A stretch of DNA of 64,000 bases from Halorussus litoreus. Lineage in GTDB: Archaea; Halobacteriota; Halobacteria; Halobacteriales; Haladaptataceae. The notes under the pieces were generated by a model. The model worked only from the letters and a program-made list of their open reading frames with translations. It made no database searches and had not been told where the DNA came from. Shown piece after piece: positions 51,026 through 60,304 of this stretch. Location of the stretch: NCBI RefSeq assembly GCF_003382685.1, contig NZ_QLVG01000031.1:1-64000 (forward strand), read 5' to 3'. A program made the position numbers and the translations under genes. Position 1 is the first letter of the stretch. Each line of letters starts with the position of its first letter.

Positions 51026-52171
51026 ATGGCAGCTGATCCTGACTCGCCGTCCGATCTCTCCTGCCCCGACTGCGGCCGCACCTATGCCGCCGGTCCCGAC
51101 GAGCCGTGGCGCTGCGACTGCGGCCATCCCCTCGAATTCGCGGACCACCCGCTCCCCGATTCCTCTGCCACCGACGGTTCCGCGCCCGACTTCGCGGACC
51201 TCGACACTCGCGAGGGGCTGTGGGCGTTCGCGGACTTCCTGCCAGTCTCGCCGGAGGTCACGCTCGGCGAGGGGTTCACTCCCCTGCAAGACGCCGAGGA
51301 GACCGACTGGGAACCGAACGTCCAGCTCAAGCTGGAGTACGTCTTCCCGTCGGGGAGCTTCAAGGACCGCGGCGCGACCGCGACGCTCTCGCGAGCCGCG
51401 GAGCTGGGCGTCGAGACGGTGGTCGAGGACTCGTCGGGCAACGCGGGCGCGGCCATCGCCCAGTACGCGGCGCGGGCCGGCATCGACGCCGAAATCTACG
51501 TGCCGGCCGACGCCAAGCAGTCGAAGCTCGCGGCCATCGAGCGCGTGGGCGCGACCCCGGTGAAGGTCGAAGGCTCGCGCCAGGACGTGACCGACGCCTG
51601 CGTGACTGCTGTCGAATCAGCCGACACCGACGCGTGGTACGCCAGCCACGCGTGGAACCCGGCCTTCTTCGCGGGCACCGCGACGTTCGCCTTCGAGGTG
51701 GCGGCCCAGGGCGACTGGGAGGTGCCGGACGCGGTGGTCACGCCGCTCGGGCACGGAACGCTGTTCCTCGGAGCGTATCGGGGCTTCCGCGCGCTGAAAG
51801 ACGCCGGCTGGACCGACCGGATGCCCCGACTGCTGGGCGCGCAGGCCGCCGGCTACGCGCCCATCGCTGCGGAACTCGGTGGTCCCGACGAAACGGCGGG
51901 CGACAACGCGGTCGCCGACGGCATCCAGATCAGAGAGCCAGTGCGGAAAGACCAGATCCTCGACGCCATCGAAGCGACCGACGGCGACGCCATCGCGCTC
52001 GGTGCCGATCCCGTCGCGGACGCGCTCGACCGACTCCGGCGCGGCGGATTCTACGTCGAGCCGACCTCGGCGGTCGCGCCCGCCGCGCTCGCAGCGTACC
52101 GCGAGCGCGGCGTGCTGGACGCCGAGGACGAGGTGGTCGTTCCGCTGACCGGGAGTGGTCTCAAGTCGTGA
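51026..52171 (+). CDS. threonine synthase-like PLP enzyme with zinc ribbon
   Basis: Fold-type II PLP enzyme of 381 aa. The N-terminal zinc ribbon has CPDCG and CDCGHP. The PLP lysine is Lys113 in SGSFKDRGA; DSSGNAGAAIAQYAARAG binds phosphate/PLP; a late VVPLTGSGLK is typical of threonine synthases. Converts O-phosphohomoserine to threonine, or a related eliminase reaction. It starts 3 nt after the AspA-like gene, so they are cotranscribed. Confidence 0.85.
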   Translation: MAADPDSPSDLSCPDCGRTYAAGPDEPWRCDCGHPLEFADHPLPDSSATDGSAPDFADLDTREGLWAFADFLPVSPEVTLGEGFTPLQDAEETDWEPNVQLKLEYVFPSGSFKDRGATATLSRAAELGVETVVEDSSGNAGAAIAQYAARAGIDAEIYVPADAKQSKLAAIERVGATPVKVEGSRQDVTDACVTAVESADTDAWYASHAWNPAFFAGTATFAFEVAAQGDWEVPDAVVTPLGHGTLFLGAYRGFRALKDAGWTDRMPRLLGAQAAGYAPIAAELGGPDETAGDNAVADGIQIREPVRKDQILDAIEATDGDAIALGADPVADALDRLRRGGFYVEPTSAVAPAALAAYRERGVLDAEDEVVVPLTGSGLKS

Positions 52172-52190
52172 TCCGGAGGACCGACGACCG

Positions 52191-52721
52191 ATGACCACCT
52201 ACGCCGCGAACTTCTGTCCGCAGTGCGGTACGGCGCTCGTCACCCGCGCGGTCGACGGCCGCGAGCGACAGTTCTGTCCGGACTGCGAGCGCGTGGTCTG
52301 GCGGAATCCGGTCCCGTGCGCCGGCGTCGCGGTCGTGTCGGACGAGGGCGTCCTGCTGACCGAGCGCGCGGTCGACCCCGGTCGCGGCGAGTGGGCCGCG
52401 CCCGGCGGCCACCTCGAATTCGACGAGTCGCTACGGGAGGGCGCGGCCCGCGAACTCCACGAGGAGGTCGGCGTCCGGGTCGACCCGGACGACGTGACCC
52501 CGCTCGACACGTTCGCGGTCGAACAGGCCGACGGCAAGCGCATCGTCTCCGTGGGATTCGCGGTCCGGCGTGAGGACACCGAGGGCGACCCCTACGCGGG
52601 ACCGGAGGTCGCCGCAGTCGAGTGGCTCACGCCCGAGTCGTTCGGTGAGAGCGGCGAGGTGTTCCACCCGCCCCACGGCGAGCGGTTCGAGAAGGCGTGG
52701 GATGAGTTCGGGCCCGAGTGA
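52191..52721 (+). CDS. NUDIX hydrolase with zinc ribbon (NudC-like)
   Basis: Protein of 176 aa. Zinc ribbon CPQCG...FCPDCERVVWRNP, then the Nudix box GGHLEFDESL...REGAARELHEEVGV matching GX5EX7REUXEEXGU in full. The zinc ribbon plus WRNP resembles NADH pyrophosphatase-like or ADP-ribose pyrophosphatase subfamilies. Hydrolyses a nucleoside diphosphate linked to another moiety. I chose ATG 52191 (MTTYAANF) 19 nt after the upstream stop. Confidence 0.9.
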   Translation: MTTYAANFCPQCGTALVTRAVDGRERQFCPDCERVVWRNPVPCAGVAVVSDEGVLLTERAVDPGRGEWAAPGGHLEFDESLREGAARELHEEVGVRVDPDDVTPLDTFAVEQADGKRIVSVGFAVRREDTEGDPYAGPEVAAVEWLTPESFGESGEVFHPPHGERFEKAWDEFGPE

Positions 52722-52833
52722 CCGCGGTTCGCTTCCACTTGGCTTTCTCGCGGCGCTATGCGGTGTGGTATCCCGTTAGCGTTGGAGTAGCTAACCCGGA
52801 GTTCCCGCAGGTGCGAGTGAACAGCAAGACGAT

Positions 52834-52883
52834 GCTATCTGCTGCTTGAGCCTCGGCGTAACCGCACAGCACCGCACCCGACC
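52834..52883. repeat. dispersed GC-rich repeat, copy 1
   Basis: CTGCTTGAGCCTCGGCGT, then ACCGCACAGCACCGCACCC. It closely matches 60199-60250 (CTGCTTGGCCTCGGCGT). Both copies sit just beyond the 3' end of a minus-strand gene. Confidence 0.65.
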
Positions 52884-52944
52884 CCGTTCGGCACGCACTG
52901 CACTCACACGCGCCCCGTTCAGCACCGCTTCTACGCGTCCCAAA

Positions 52945-54270
52945 TTACTTCTCCGGATGAATCGGCGCGTCGAACTCGCCCCGGACCAGCGGCTTGGCGA
53001 TGTGTCGCCGCGCTTCCGGGGGAACCTCGTACCACCCGACCTCCAACTCCCGCTCGACTTCGCGCTCGACCTTCCCGTCGGCGGTCGTTCCGCAGTCCCG
53101 ACACCGGTAGCCCTGCCCGGCCCCGGCGCTCTTCATCGACCGGTCGCAGTCTGGACAGTCGGGCGTGACGAGTTCGGTCCGGTTCAGCTCCCGTACCGCG
53201 AACTTCTCCAGCTTCAGGGTCCCCTCGCTCACCTCGCCGCAGGCCGTGATGCGGTCGCCGGGTCGGAGGTCCCGCACCCGGTCGCGGAAGCGCTTGGTGG
53301 GCTCGAAGGCGGCGCACTGGAGTTCGTCGCGCGCTCCGTCCTCGCCGTCGGTGCGGGCCGCGAGCCCGACGAACACGTGGCCACCACGTCGCGTCTCGGG
53401 CGCGGTCGCGACCGCGCCCGAGACGCGATAGCTTCGGCCGTCCTCGACGCCGGGAAACGTCGGATCCTGTCGGTCGGCATCCTGGAGGTGGGCGTCGGTG
53501 CCCTGGTTCGTCACGAAGACGGCTCGACGCTCGACCGGTTCGCTCTCGATCATGCGGGCGACGCGGCGGACGCAGTCCGCCGAGTCGCCCCTGATGCCGT
53601 GGAGGATGGGGCCGGGCGTGTGCGGTACGCAGACGAGTTCGCCCGTCTCGCGGTCGACGGTGTCCCACACCTCGGGGTAAGCCGCGTTTGCGGCCGCGAA
53701 GACGGATTCGGCGTCGACTTCACGCGGGGTGCCGACGCGCTCCGACTCGCGGTAGGAGATGCACTCGTAGGTCCAGTCGGGCGCGCCGATCTTCCCGCGG
53801 CCTCGCTTCCATCCCGCGCTCAGATAGCCCGCATCGGCGATTCGCGCGTCGGCCTCGGCCACCGAGAGATGGTCCCGGACCGCTTCGCGGGCGAAGTCGG
53901 CGACGGATTCGGGCACCGCCTCAGGATCGGTCGGCGCGATGACCTCGGTATCGCCCGGTGGGACAACCTCGGGGTCACCCGGTGCTACGACCAGCCCCGG
54001 GTTCGTCCTTGGGTCGTCGGTCTCCGCAACTGCGTCGATCTCCTCGCGAGCGATTTCGAAGGCGTCCTCGGGGTCGGCGTCGGTGTGAATCGCGAGCGCG
54101 GCGTTCCCGCGGGTCTTGTGCTCGACGGCTGGATTGAGCCGGACGAGGAGCAGTCGCTCGACGGCCGCCGCGGACTCCTCGCGGAGTCGCTCGGCGATGC
54201 GGGCCGCGAGGTAGGTCGTACACATTCCCCGCTCGCGCGAGTCGGTGTCGTCGACGCCGATGACGGTCAC
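52945..54270 (-). CDS. tiaS: tRNA(Ile2) 2-agmatinylcytidine synthetase
   Basis: Archaeal enzyme of 441 aa that attaches agmatine to C34 of the CAU-anticodon isoleucine tRNA. It opens with MTVIGVDDTDSRERGMCTTY (P-loop-free kinase-like start of TiaS), has SAGWKRGRGKIGAPDWTYEC in the tRNA-binding core and an OB-fold, and ends with a zinc ribbon CPDCDRSMKSAGAGQGYRC. Essential in archaea for AUA decoding. Full length. Confidence 0.94.
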   Translation of the reverse strand: MTVIGVDDTDSRERGMCTTYLAARIAERLREESAAAVERLLLVRLNPAVEHKTRGNAALAIHTDADPEDAFEIAREEIDAVAETDDPRTNPGLVVAPGDPEVVPPGDTEVIAPTDPEAVPESVADFAREAVRDHLSVAEADARIADAGYLSAGWKRGRGKIGAPDWTYECISYRESERVGTPREVDAESVFAAANAAYPEVWDTVDRETGELVCVPHTPGPILHGIRGDSADCVRRVARMIESEPVERRAVFVTNQGTDAHLQDADRQDPTFPGVEDGRSYRVSGAVATAPETRRGGHVFVGLAARTDGEDGARDELQCAAFEPTKRFRDRVRDLRPGDRITACGEVSEGTLKLEKFAVRELNRTELVTPDCPDCDRSMKSAGAGQGYRCRDCGTTADGKVEREVERELEVGWYEVPPEARRHIAKPLVRGEFDAPIHPEK

Positions 54271-54389
54271 GCCCGAGCGTACGCGCGTGGCGGATTAAAC
54301 GACTTTCGGAGCGCCCCCTCTTCTGGTATCAATGTATCGCTCGGTTCGTGGCGAATCGCAAGACTCCATCGGGTCACGGTTGGCGGAAC

Positions 54390-54398
54390 GTATATATA
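54390..54398 (+). promoter_or_regulatory. TATA box of the HTH regulator gene
   Basis: GTATATATAGG about 26 nt before the ATG at 54421; among the strongest TATA boxes in the window. Confidence 0.65.
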
Positions 54399-54420
54399 GG
54401 GGACTCACTTACATGCGGGT

Positions 54421-55380
54421 ATGTCCCGGTCTGCACTGGTCGGGAACGTGACCGCCATGCTGGAGGACGCGGGGTTCACCGTAAGCGACCGGTGCGCGAT
54501 CCGACCCAAGAGCTTCGACGTGGCCGCGCGGCGCGGTCGCGACCTGCTCTTGCTGAAGGTCCTGGCGAACGTGGATGCATTCGACGACGCGACGGGTTTG
54601 GAGATGCGCCGACTCGGGGAGTACCTCGACGCGACCCCGCTGGTCGTCGGGCTCCGGACCCGTGACGAGGAGCTGGAGCCGGGCGTAGTCTACTTCCGGC
54701 ACGGCGTCCCCGTGTTCAGTCCCGACACCGCGATGGAACTGTTCGTCGAGGGTATGTCGCCGCTGGTGTACGCTGCGCCGGGCGGCCTCTACGTCAACAT
54801 CGACGGCGACGTGCTCCGCGACGAGCGCGAGAAGCGCGACTGGAGCCTCGGCCAGCTCGCCAACGAACTCGGCGTCTCCCGGCGCACCGTCTCGAAGTAC
54901 GAGGACGGCATGAACGCCAGCGTCGAGGTCGCGCTCGAACTCGAAGACATGTTCGAGGACGACCTCACCAGCCCGGTCGAGGTGCTCGACGGTGCCGAGG
55001 AGGTCCGCGAGGGCGACCCCACGCCCGAGGACCCCGACCCCGAGGACGACGACGAGCGCATCGTCACGGTGCTTACCCGCGCCGGCTTCGAGGTCCACCC
55101 GACCGTCCGCGCGCCGTTCAAGACCGTGAGTGAGGACGACGACAACGAGAAGAGCGTCCTGACGGGCCACTCGGCGTTCACCAAGACCGCCGAGAAGCGC
55201 GCCCGCATCATGTCCTCCATCGGCGAAGTCGCCCACACCCGCTCGGTGTACTTCGTCGACGAGGCCAAGCGCGAGAGCGTCGACGGGACGGGACTGGTCG
55301 AGCGCGCGGAACTGGAGAACATCGACGACCCGGACGAGTTGCGGGACCTGATCCGCGAGCGCGGCGAAGAGCCCGCGTAA
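54421..55380 (+). CDS. archaeal HTH-type transcriptional regulator
   Basis: Protein of 319 aa. N-terminal half: a nuclease-fold-like domain ([35 protein letters not shown]). Residues about 130-190 hold an XRE-type HTH ([40 protein letters not shown]). The C-terminal domain contains [20 protein letters not shown] and [18 protein letters not shown]. This is the conserved archaeal HTH protein of the MF_00584 type; targets are unknown, though it is present in nearly all euryarchaea. Confidence 0.88.
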   Translation: MSRSALVGNVTAMLEDAGFTVSDRCAIRPKSFDVAARRGRDLLLLKVLANVDAFDDATGLEMRRLGEYLDATPLVVGLRTRDEELEPGVVYFRHGVPVFSPDTAMELFVEGMSPLVYAAPGGLYVNIDGDVLRDEREKRDWSLGQLANELGVSRRTVSKYEDGMNASVEVALELEDMFEDDLTSPVEVLDGAEEVREGDPTPEDPDPEDDDERIVTVLTRAGFEVHPTVRAPFKTVSEDDDNEKSVLTGHSAFTKTAEKRARIMSSIGEVAHTRSVYFVDEAKRESVDGTGLVERAELENIDDPDELRDLIRERGEEPA

Positions 55381-55594
55381 CGGCGTTCCCCGCTCCGTCT
55401 ACTGACTTCTTGAGCGAAACGTGGATTACCCCGTTCTAATCCTCGATTTATCGAGCGTATCCCGTTATTTTCCACCGACGGACGAACGCCCGACGGGTAC
55501 CGCTTCGATTACGAACCGTCGGACTGCACTATTGTCGTCTTACGGCGCTAAACGATAATCTCGGTTTTTGGCTCGATAGCTCGCACCCAGCGAC
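55381..55594. other. intergenic region with small palindrome
   Basis: 214 bp between the regulator and the Tat-signal gene. CTCGATTTATCGAG (55442-55455) is a perfect small inverted repeat about 140 bp ahead of the next ATG. The rest shows no gene; CGATAATC near 55553 may be a weak TATA. Confidence 0.4.
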
Positions 55595-56530
55595 ATGGCG
55601 TACGAGAACAGACAGCACGTAACCGACGAACAACGCCGGGACTTCCTGAAGGCCCTCGGCGTCGGTGGAGCGGTCGCCACGGGCGCGACACTGGCGGACG
55701 TTCGCCACGCGGTATCGGGGGAGTCGGCCACCGAGGAACTCGCGCCCGTCGGACAGGCGATACGCAGCAACCTCGGCGGACAGCTCGATTCCGGGGTAAT
55801 CCGGAGTCGGGAGACCGAACTCGTCGGGGCGCTGGAAGCGCTTCCTGCGCTCGCGGAGTCCGGCGTCGGCGAGGAGCCGGGCGACGATTTCGCGCGAATT
55901 GCCGCGGCGGGACGACCGCTGTACGACCACTTCGCGGAGGTGGGCTTCTTCGAGGCCACGAGCGACAACCTCCCGGCGTTCACGTACGACTACCTCACTG
56001 AGAGCGTGTCGGCGTTCGTCGGCTCCGAGGTGACGGCCGAACCGCTCTCGAAGGTCGGCCTCACCGAGCAGGAGGCGGTCGACCTCGTGGCGAGCGTCGT
56101 CACCGACGCCGACCAGCTCAGACACAACCACTGGGTGGTCAGCCCGGACATCTCCCGGGAGGACGTGGAGGATGCCGCCGCGCTCCCGCCGCTGACGAAG
56201 GGCGCGATGGGTGGCGCGATGCTCTGGCTGGAGGACCTCGACGCCAAACTCTGGCGCTGGCAGACCATGCTCACGGACGGGGCGCTCGCTGACGCCGAGT
56301 GGCACGCTCGGTCGATGGCGGCGGGCTTCCAGCTGGTGAACGAGGGCGCGAAGGCCATCGCCGACGAGTCGGCTGCCTTGTCGGACGGCGAACTCGGCGC
56401 GATACTCTCGACCGGGTTCGCGATGCAGGCGCTCGCTCAGAGCCTGCTCCCGCAGGACGTGTACTGGATAACCGAGGAGATGCGCGACGAACGGCGAACC
56501 GACCTCGAGATGGTAACAACGGAGTTCTAG
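55595..56530 (+). CDS. Tat-exported protein paired with a PQQ dehydrogenase-like protein
   Basis: Protein of 311 aa with a Tat signal: RRDFLKALGVGGAVATGATL after a 13-residue N-region. The mature part is helical and acidic (QQAVDLVASVVTDADQ-like, WLEDLDAKLWRWQTML); I recognise no family. It ends 4 nt before the PQQ-dehydrogenase-like gene and is the only one of the two with an export signal. I infer it is a subunit or chaperone that carries the dehydrogenase through the Tat pore. Confidence 0.75.
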   Translation: MAYENRQHVTDEQRRDFLKALGVGGAVATGATLADVRHAVSGESATEELAPVGQAIRSNLGGQLDSGVIRSRETELVGALEALPALAESGVGEEPGDDFARIAAAGRPLYDHFAEVGFFEATSDNLPAFTYDYLTESVSAFVGSEVTAEPLSKVGLTEQEAVDLVASVVTDADQLRHNHWVVSPDISREDVEDAAALPPLTKGAMGGAMLWLEDLDAKLWRWQTMLTDGALADAEWHARSMAAGFQLVNEGAKAIADESAALSDGELGAILSTGFAMQALAQSLLPQDVYWITEEMRDERRTDLEMVTTEF

Positions 56531-56534
56531 AACC

Positions 56535-58262
56535 ATGAGCGAAGAATTCGACTTCGACCGGGAACTCGACCCCTACGTCGACGCGATCGACATGGGCGCA
56601 CGACCGAACTACGTCGGTGTCGGCGAGGTTAGCTACGAGGAGCGAATCGTTCAGAACCGGCGACCGCCCGAACTGGCGGTCACCGACGAGATGATCGAGC
56701 AGGACGCGACCAACCCCGACTCGTGGCTGACCTACAACAAGGGACTCGAAGAGCAGGGCTTCTCGCCCGCGAACGGCCTCACGACGGACAACGTCGACCA
56801 GTTGAGCCGGGAGTGGGTACTGAGCACGGATAGCTCGGGCCTCCAGACCGACCCCATCGTCGTCCCGACCGACCCGCCGGCGATGTACGTCACCCAGAAC
56901 AACCAAGTCGTCCAGTGTCTCGACGCCCGAACGGGCGACACGTTCTGGCGGTACGAGTATCCGATGCCGGAGGACCCCGACTACGAGCCGCTGCCCCGCG
57001 ACCGCGGCGCGGTGGTGTACGGCGACAACGTGTACTTCGGCACCGCCGTGATGAGCATGCTCGCGCTGAACCGGTACACCGGCGAACCCGTCTGGGAGAC
57101 CGACGGCCTGACCGAAGAGCAGTACCGGAACTACCCGTATCCGTGGGTCGGCTACGGCTTCGCACAGGCACCGCTGGCGTACGACGGCAAGATATTCGCG
57201 GGTCAGTCGGGCGGCGATTCCTCGCCGCCGGGGTGGACGTACGCGCTGGCGTTCGACGCCGAGAGTGGCGAGGTGATGTGGGAGACCAACCTCGTGCCGA
57301 AAGACCAGTGGATCGGCGAGACGTGGCGTCACGGCAACGGGTCGGCGTGGATGACTGCTGCCTACGACACCGAGACCGACACGCTCCTGTGGAACACCGG
57401 CAACCCCGGACCGATGCTCAACGGACTGGTGCGTCCGGGACCCAACCAGATGACCGCCGGCATCGTCGCCATCGACGCGACCACCGGCGAGGTGAAGTGG
57501 AACGACCAGATGGTCGCTCACGACATCTGGGACTACGACGGCCAGTTCACCCCGCAGATCGCCGAGATGGAGGTCGACGGCGAGGCGACGCGGGTCGTCA
57601 TCGCACCGCACAAGACCGGCTGGGCGTTCGTCTACGACATCGAGACCGGCCAGCTTCTCACCCGTAGCGAGCCGTTCGCCAAGCAGGACGGCAACTTCCT
57701 CGGGATGCACCCCATCGGCGAGGAGAACGGGAGGGTCTTCTTCCCCGGGACCGCCGGCGGGGCCGAGTGGTCGCCCGACACCTACAGCCCGCGGACCGGG
57801 CTGGAGTACATCGGCGCGAACGACGCCGGTCACAAGGCCTGGATGGAACTCGGCTGGGAGTACGGCGTGGAAGCCACCACGGGCGGCGGCACCGACGTCC
57901 CGCCGGGGCTCGGCGAGGACGTGTTCCACGAGGCGTACGTCAGGGCGGTCGACCCCGCGAGCGGCAAGGTCGTGTGGGAACACCAGCTCCCGGACGTCAA
58001 CCCCGAGTGGGGCATGTGGCGGATGTGGACCGGCGGCACGACGGCCACGGCCGGCGGCCTAGTCTTCCACGGTTCCTCAGGCGGTGACCTCATCGCGCTC
58101 GACGACGAGTCGGGCGACCGCCTGTGGCGGGACGACACCGGCGGTCGCATCACCGCCTCACCCGTCACGTGGCTCGACCCCGACGTGGGCAAGCAGTACG
58201 TTTCGGTCGCGTCGGACGACGAGATCGTGACGTACTCGGCCGACGTGAGCGGCGACGGATAG
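56535..58262 (+). CDS. PQQ-dependent (methanol/alcohol) dehydrogenase-like beta-propeller, no signal peptide
   Basis: Protein of 575 aa forming an eight-bladed propeller with tryptophan-docking repeats (DARTGDTFWRYEYPM, DATTGEVKWNDQM, DPASGKVVWEHQL, DDESGDRLWRDDT). NPGPMLNGLVRPGPNQMT and HDIWDYDGQ (His329-Asp333) match the quinone-site and catalytic Asp region of methanol/ethanol dehydrogenases; the C-terminal GGLVFHGSSGGDLIALD is also typical. The vicinal disulfide Cys pair is absent. Usual members are periplasmic, yet this one starts with an acidic soluble N-terminus (MSEEFDFDRELD). Likely oxidises an alcohol or sugar, with the cupredoxin as acceptor. Confidence 0.85.
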   Translation: MSEEFDFDRELDPYVDAIDMGARPNYVGVGEVSYEERIVQNRRPPELAVTDEMIEQDATNPDSWLTYNKGLEEQGFSPANGLTTDNVDQLSREWVLSTDSSGLQTDPIVVPTDPPAMYVTQNNQVVQCLDARTGDTFWRYEYPMPEDPDYEPLPRDRGAVVYGDNVYFGTAVMSMLALNRYTGEPVWETDGLTEEQYRNYPYPWVGYGFAQAPLAYDGKIFAGQSGGDSSPPGWTYALAFDAESGEVMWETNLVPKDQWIGETWRHGNGSAWMTAAYDTETDTLLWNTGNPGPMLNGLVRPGPNQMTAGIVAIDATTGEVKWNDQMVAHDIWDYDGQFTPQIAEMEVDGEATRVVIAPHKTGWAFVYDIETGQLLTRSEPFAKQDGNFLGMHPIGEENGRVFFPGTAGGAEWSPDTYSPRTGLEYIGANDAGHKAWMELGWEYGVEATTGGGTDVPPGLGEDVFHEAYVRAVDPASGKVVWEHQLPDVNPEWGMWRMWTGGTTATAGGLVFHGSSGGDLIALDDESGDRLWRDDTGGRITASPVTWLDPDVGKQYVSVASDDEIVTYSADVSGDG

Positions 58263-58377
58263 CCACCGTCGGCGAAAGCGGCTGCCCGCGTTCCCTTCGT
58301 CGTCGCTCGCGTTCCGTTCGTCGTTGCTGTTCTTCGTCGCTCTTTCGGAACTAACGGTGAGAATCGAGGACTGGCGG

Positions 58378-59262
58378 TCAGTCGTCCGACTGGCGCGACA
58401 GCGCGGCCAGTCCCCCGAACACGCCACCGAGCGTGGCGAGAACGCCGAAGCCGGGGGCGCTCGCGACCTGCCGAACGTCGTTCGGCGAAACATCGCCCGC
58501 CCGGTTGTCTTGCGTTTCGTTGCCTTGCGTCTCGTTTCCGACTCCCCCGTTCTCCTGTCCGCCGACCTGCTGGGTGGTCTGCGTTCCGTTGGTCCCGTAC
58601 GTGAGATTGCCCCGAGCCGTTCCGTTCCCGGTCGAGTCGAACCGCTGCTGGCGGCTCTGCTGGAACTGCTGCAGCTGCGACGTGTTGTTGGGGTAGTCCT
58701 GCCCGCCGAGACCGACGGGTCGCGAGACCTCGATCTCCCCGGTGACGTTTCCGGTAGCGTTCTGGCCGCCCTCCGGTTCCATCTCGGTCTGGTTCGTCAA
58801 CTGCGTCTCGTTGACGGGTTCGAGCTGCTGTTCCTCGACGAGTTCGACGTTCCCTCGCATCGACGTGGGGTGGACCTCGCAGTAGTATTCGGCCATGTTC
58901 TCGCTGGCGGTGAACGACACCACCTGGGTCGCGTCCTGCGTGCCGATGATGTCCGAAGCGACGACGGCCTCGCCGTCCGAATCGAGTACCACGAAGTTGT
59001 GGGGCTGCCCGTCGACGTTCGTCCATCGGACCCGGTAGTCCTGTCCGGGGACGAGCGGAAGCGTCGGATTCGTCTCGCCCGCTATCGACTCCGGTGCCAC
59101 ACCCCGCCACCCCGGCGTTCGCCCGCCGAGGACGATCAGCTGTGGCCCGTCCTGCCGTGCGCCGACCAGCCCTGCCACCCCGCCGAGCGCGACGGCACCG
59201 GCCGTCGCTTGCAGGAACGTTCGACGAGTAGAGCCGTCGTGAGCGTCGGTGTCCCGTGTCAT
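58378..59262 (-). CDS. Tat-exported cupredoxin (halocyanin-like) with PGF-CTERM-like anchor
   Basis: Blue-copper-like protein of 294 aa. Tat signal STRRTFLQATAGAVALGGVA; the cupredoxin domain has QPHNFVV (His) and YYCEVHPTSMRGNV (Cys, His, Met), a complete type I copper set. Then comes a long Gln/Asn/Thr-rich stalk with many N-x-T/S sites, and the C-terminal APGFGVLATLGGVFGGLA of PGF-CTERM type, processed by archaeosortase. Cell-surface electron carrier. Convergent with the PQQ-dehydrogenase-like gene. I chose ATG 59262. Confidence 0.88.
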   Translation of the reverse strand: MTRDTDAHDGSTRRTFLQATAGAVALGGVAGLVGARQDGPQLIVLGGRTPGWRGVAPESIAGETNPTLPLVPGQDYRVRWTNVDGQPHNFVVLDSDGEAVVASDIIGTQDATQVVSFTASENMAEYYCEVHPTSMRGNVELVEEQQLEPVNETQLTNQTEMEPEGGQNATGNVTGEIEVSRPVGLGGQDYPNNTSQLQQFQQSRQQRFDSTGNGTARGNLTYGTNGTQTTQQVGGQENGGVGNETQGNETQDNRAGDVSPNDVRQVASAPGFGVLATLGGVFGGLAALSRQSDD

Positions 59263-59583
59263 GCTATCTCCCAAAAACCGTGTGTGGTAACGGCTCTGCC
59301 GTCCATAAACCGCCACCATCGTTTTCCCGGTTGTCGACTATTGAACTCGCAGACGCGTGACCGTTTAATCGTTCACGCGGGAGTGGGTGACGTATAGTGG
59401 AATTATCGATTCGCACGAACGGACGCCAAGCGAAAGCTCGTATTTCCGCGCCGAAACGGTCGCCGGTCGGACGAACTCATCGGCGTGGCGGACGGAACGT
59501 CTCCGTTCCGTCGGCGAGGTCGCGTCCGATAGCGCGGTAGACCGGGGTCGACATTTTTACGAGTCGCGTCCGAACCTCTCGTC

Positions 59584-59772
59584 GTGACTCGCAGTTGGCA
59601 CGAGGGTCCTGAGCAAGGCTGGAAACGAGCGGCCGTCGGTGGCATCAGCGGTGGGGCCGGATTCCTGATCGCGAAGTCCTTCGTCGGCGACGGCGGCTTG
59701 GAAATAGCGGTCGCCACCGGGGCGGTCACGCTCGTTCTGATGCTGGCTATCAGCGCTGCGGTGGCCCGATAG
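59584..59772 (+). CDS. small two-TM membrane protein
   Basis: Protein of 62 aa from a GTG start. A short basic N-terminus (RSWHEGPEQGWKRA), then VGGISGGAGFLIAKSF and IAVATGAVTLVLMLAISAAVA helices. No family recognised; small haloarchaeal membrane protein. It lies between the cupredoxin promoter and the glutaredoxin 3' end. Confidence 0.55.
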   Translation: MTRSWHEGPEQGWKRAAVGGISGGAGFLIAKSFVGDGGLEIAVATGAVTLVLMLAISAAVAR

Positions 59773-59794
59773 TTGACCTGATCGCTGGCCTTAG

Positions 59795-60052
59795 TTACGC
59801 CGCGCTCTCGCCGTACGTCTCTTCGAGGTACTCCAGGATGTCGTCGCTCTCGGGCATTCCCTCGACGCCGTTCTCCTCGTCGACCAGCACGGGGACGCCG
59901 GTCTGACCGCTGACCGCCTCGACCTCGTCGCGCTGGGCGTGCGAGGACGGGACCGAGTGAGATTCGTAGTCGAGGTCGAGTTCGTCGAGTTTGTCCACGA
60001 CCTTCGCGCAGTACGGGCAGCCGTCGAGTTCGTACAGTTCGAGGTTCGCCAT
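59795..60052 (-). CDS. glutaredoxin-like protein
   Basis: Protein of 85 aa with DGCPYCAKV (Cys11/Cys14), GVPVLVDEENG and DDILEYLEETYG. It is the shorter paralogue of the glutaredoxin at 35.5-35.9 kb; the CPYC motif is the classical dithiol type. I chose ATG 60052 (MANLELYELDG). Monocistronic. Confidence 0.88.
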   Translation of the reverse strand: MANLELYELDGCPYCAKVVDKLDELDLDYESHSVPSSHAQRDEVEAVSGQTGVPVLVDEENGVEGMPESDDILEYLEETYGESAA

Positions 60053-60198
60053 GTCCGTGCGTAGTGGTTTCTGCGGCAAGAACGTGGTGGTCGGGGAAGG
60101 GGTTGACGGGATTTCGTCGTTGGTCCCGTTGCGGTTACTCCTTTGTGTCGGTAGTAGTAATGTCAGAATTTCTCCGCGGAAATCGACGCTACCACGAA

Positions 60199-60250
60199 GC
60201 TAGCTACTGCTTGGCCTCGGCGTGACCGCACCGCAACCGCACCGCGACCG
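60199..60250. repeat. dispersed GC-rich repeat, copy 2
   Basis: CTACTGCTTGGCCTCGGCGT followed by alternating ACCGCACCGC. Partner of 52834-52883, differing by a few bases. It precedes the 3' end of the arylsulfotransferase-like gene by about 55 bp. Confidence 0.65.
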
Positions 60251-60304
60251 CGGGCCGCAGACCTCCCCAGCCTCCTGCGCTTCTCGGCCTTCGGCCTGCG
60301 ATTC

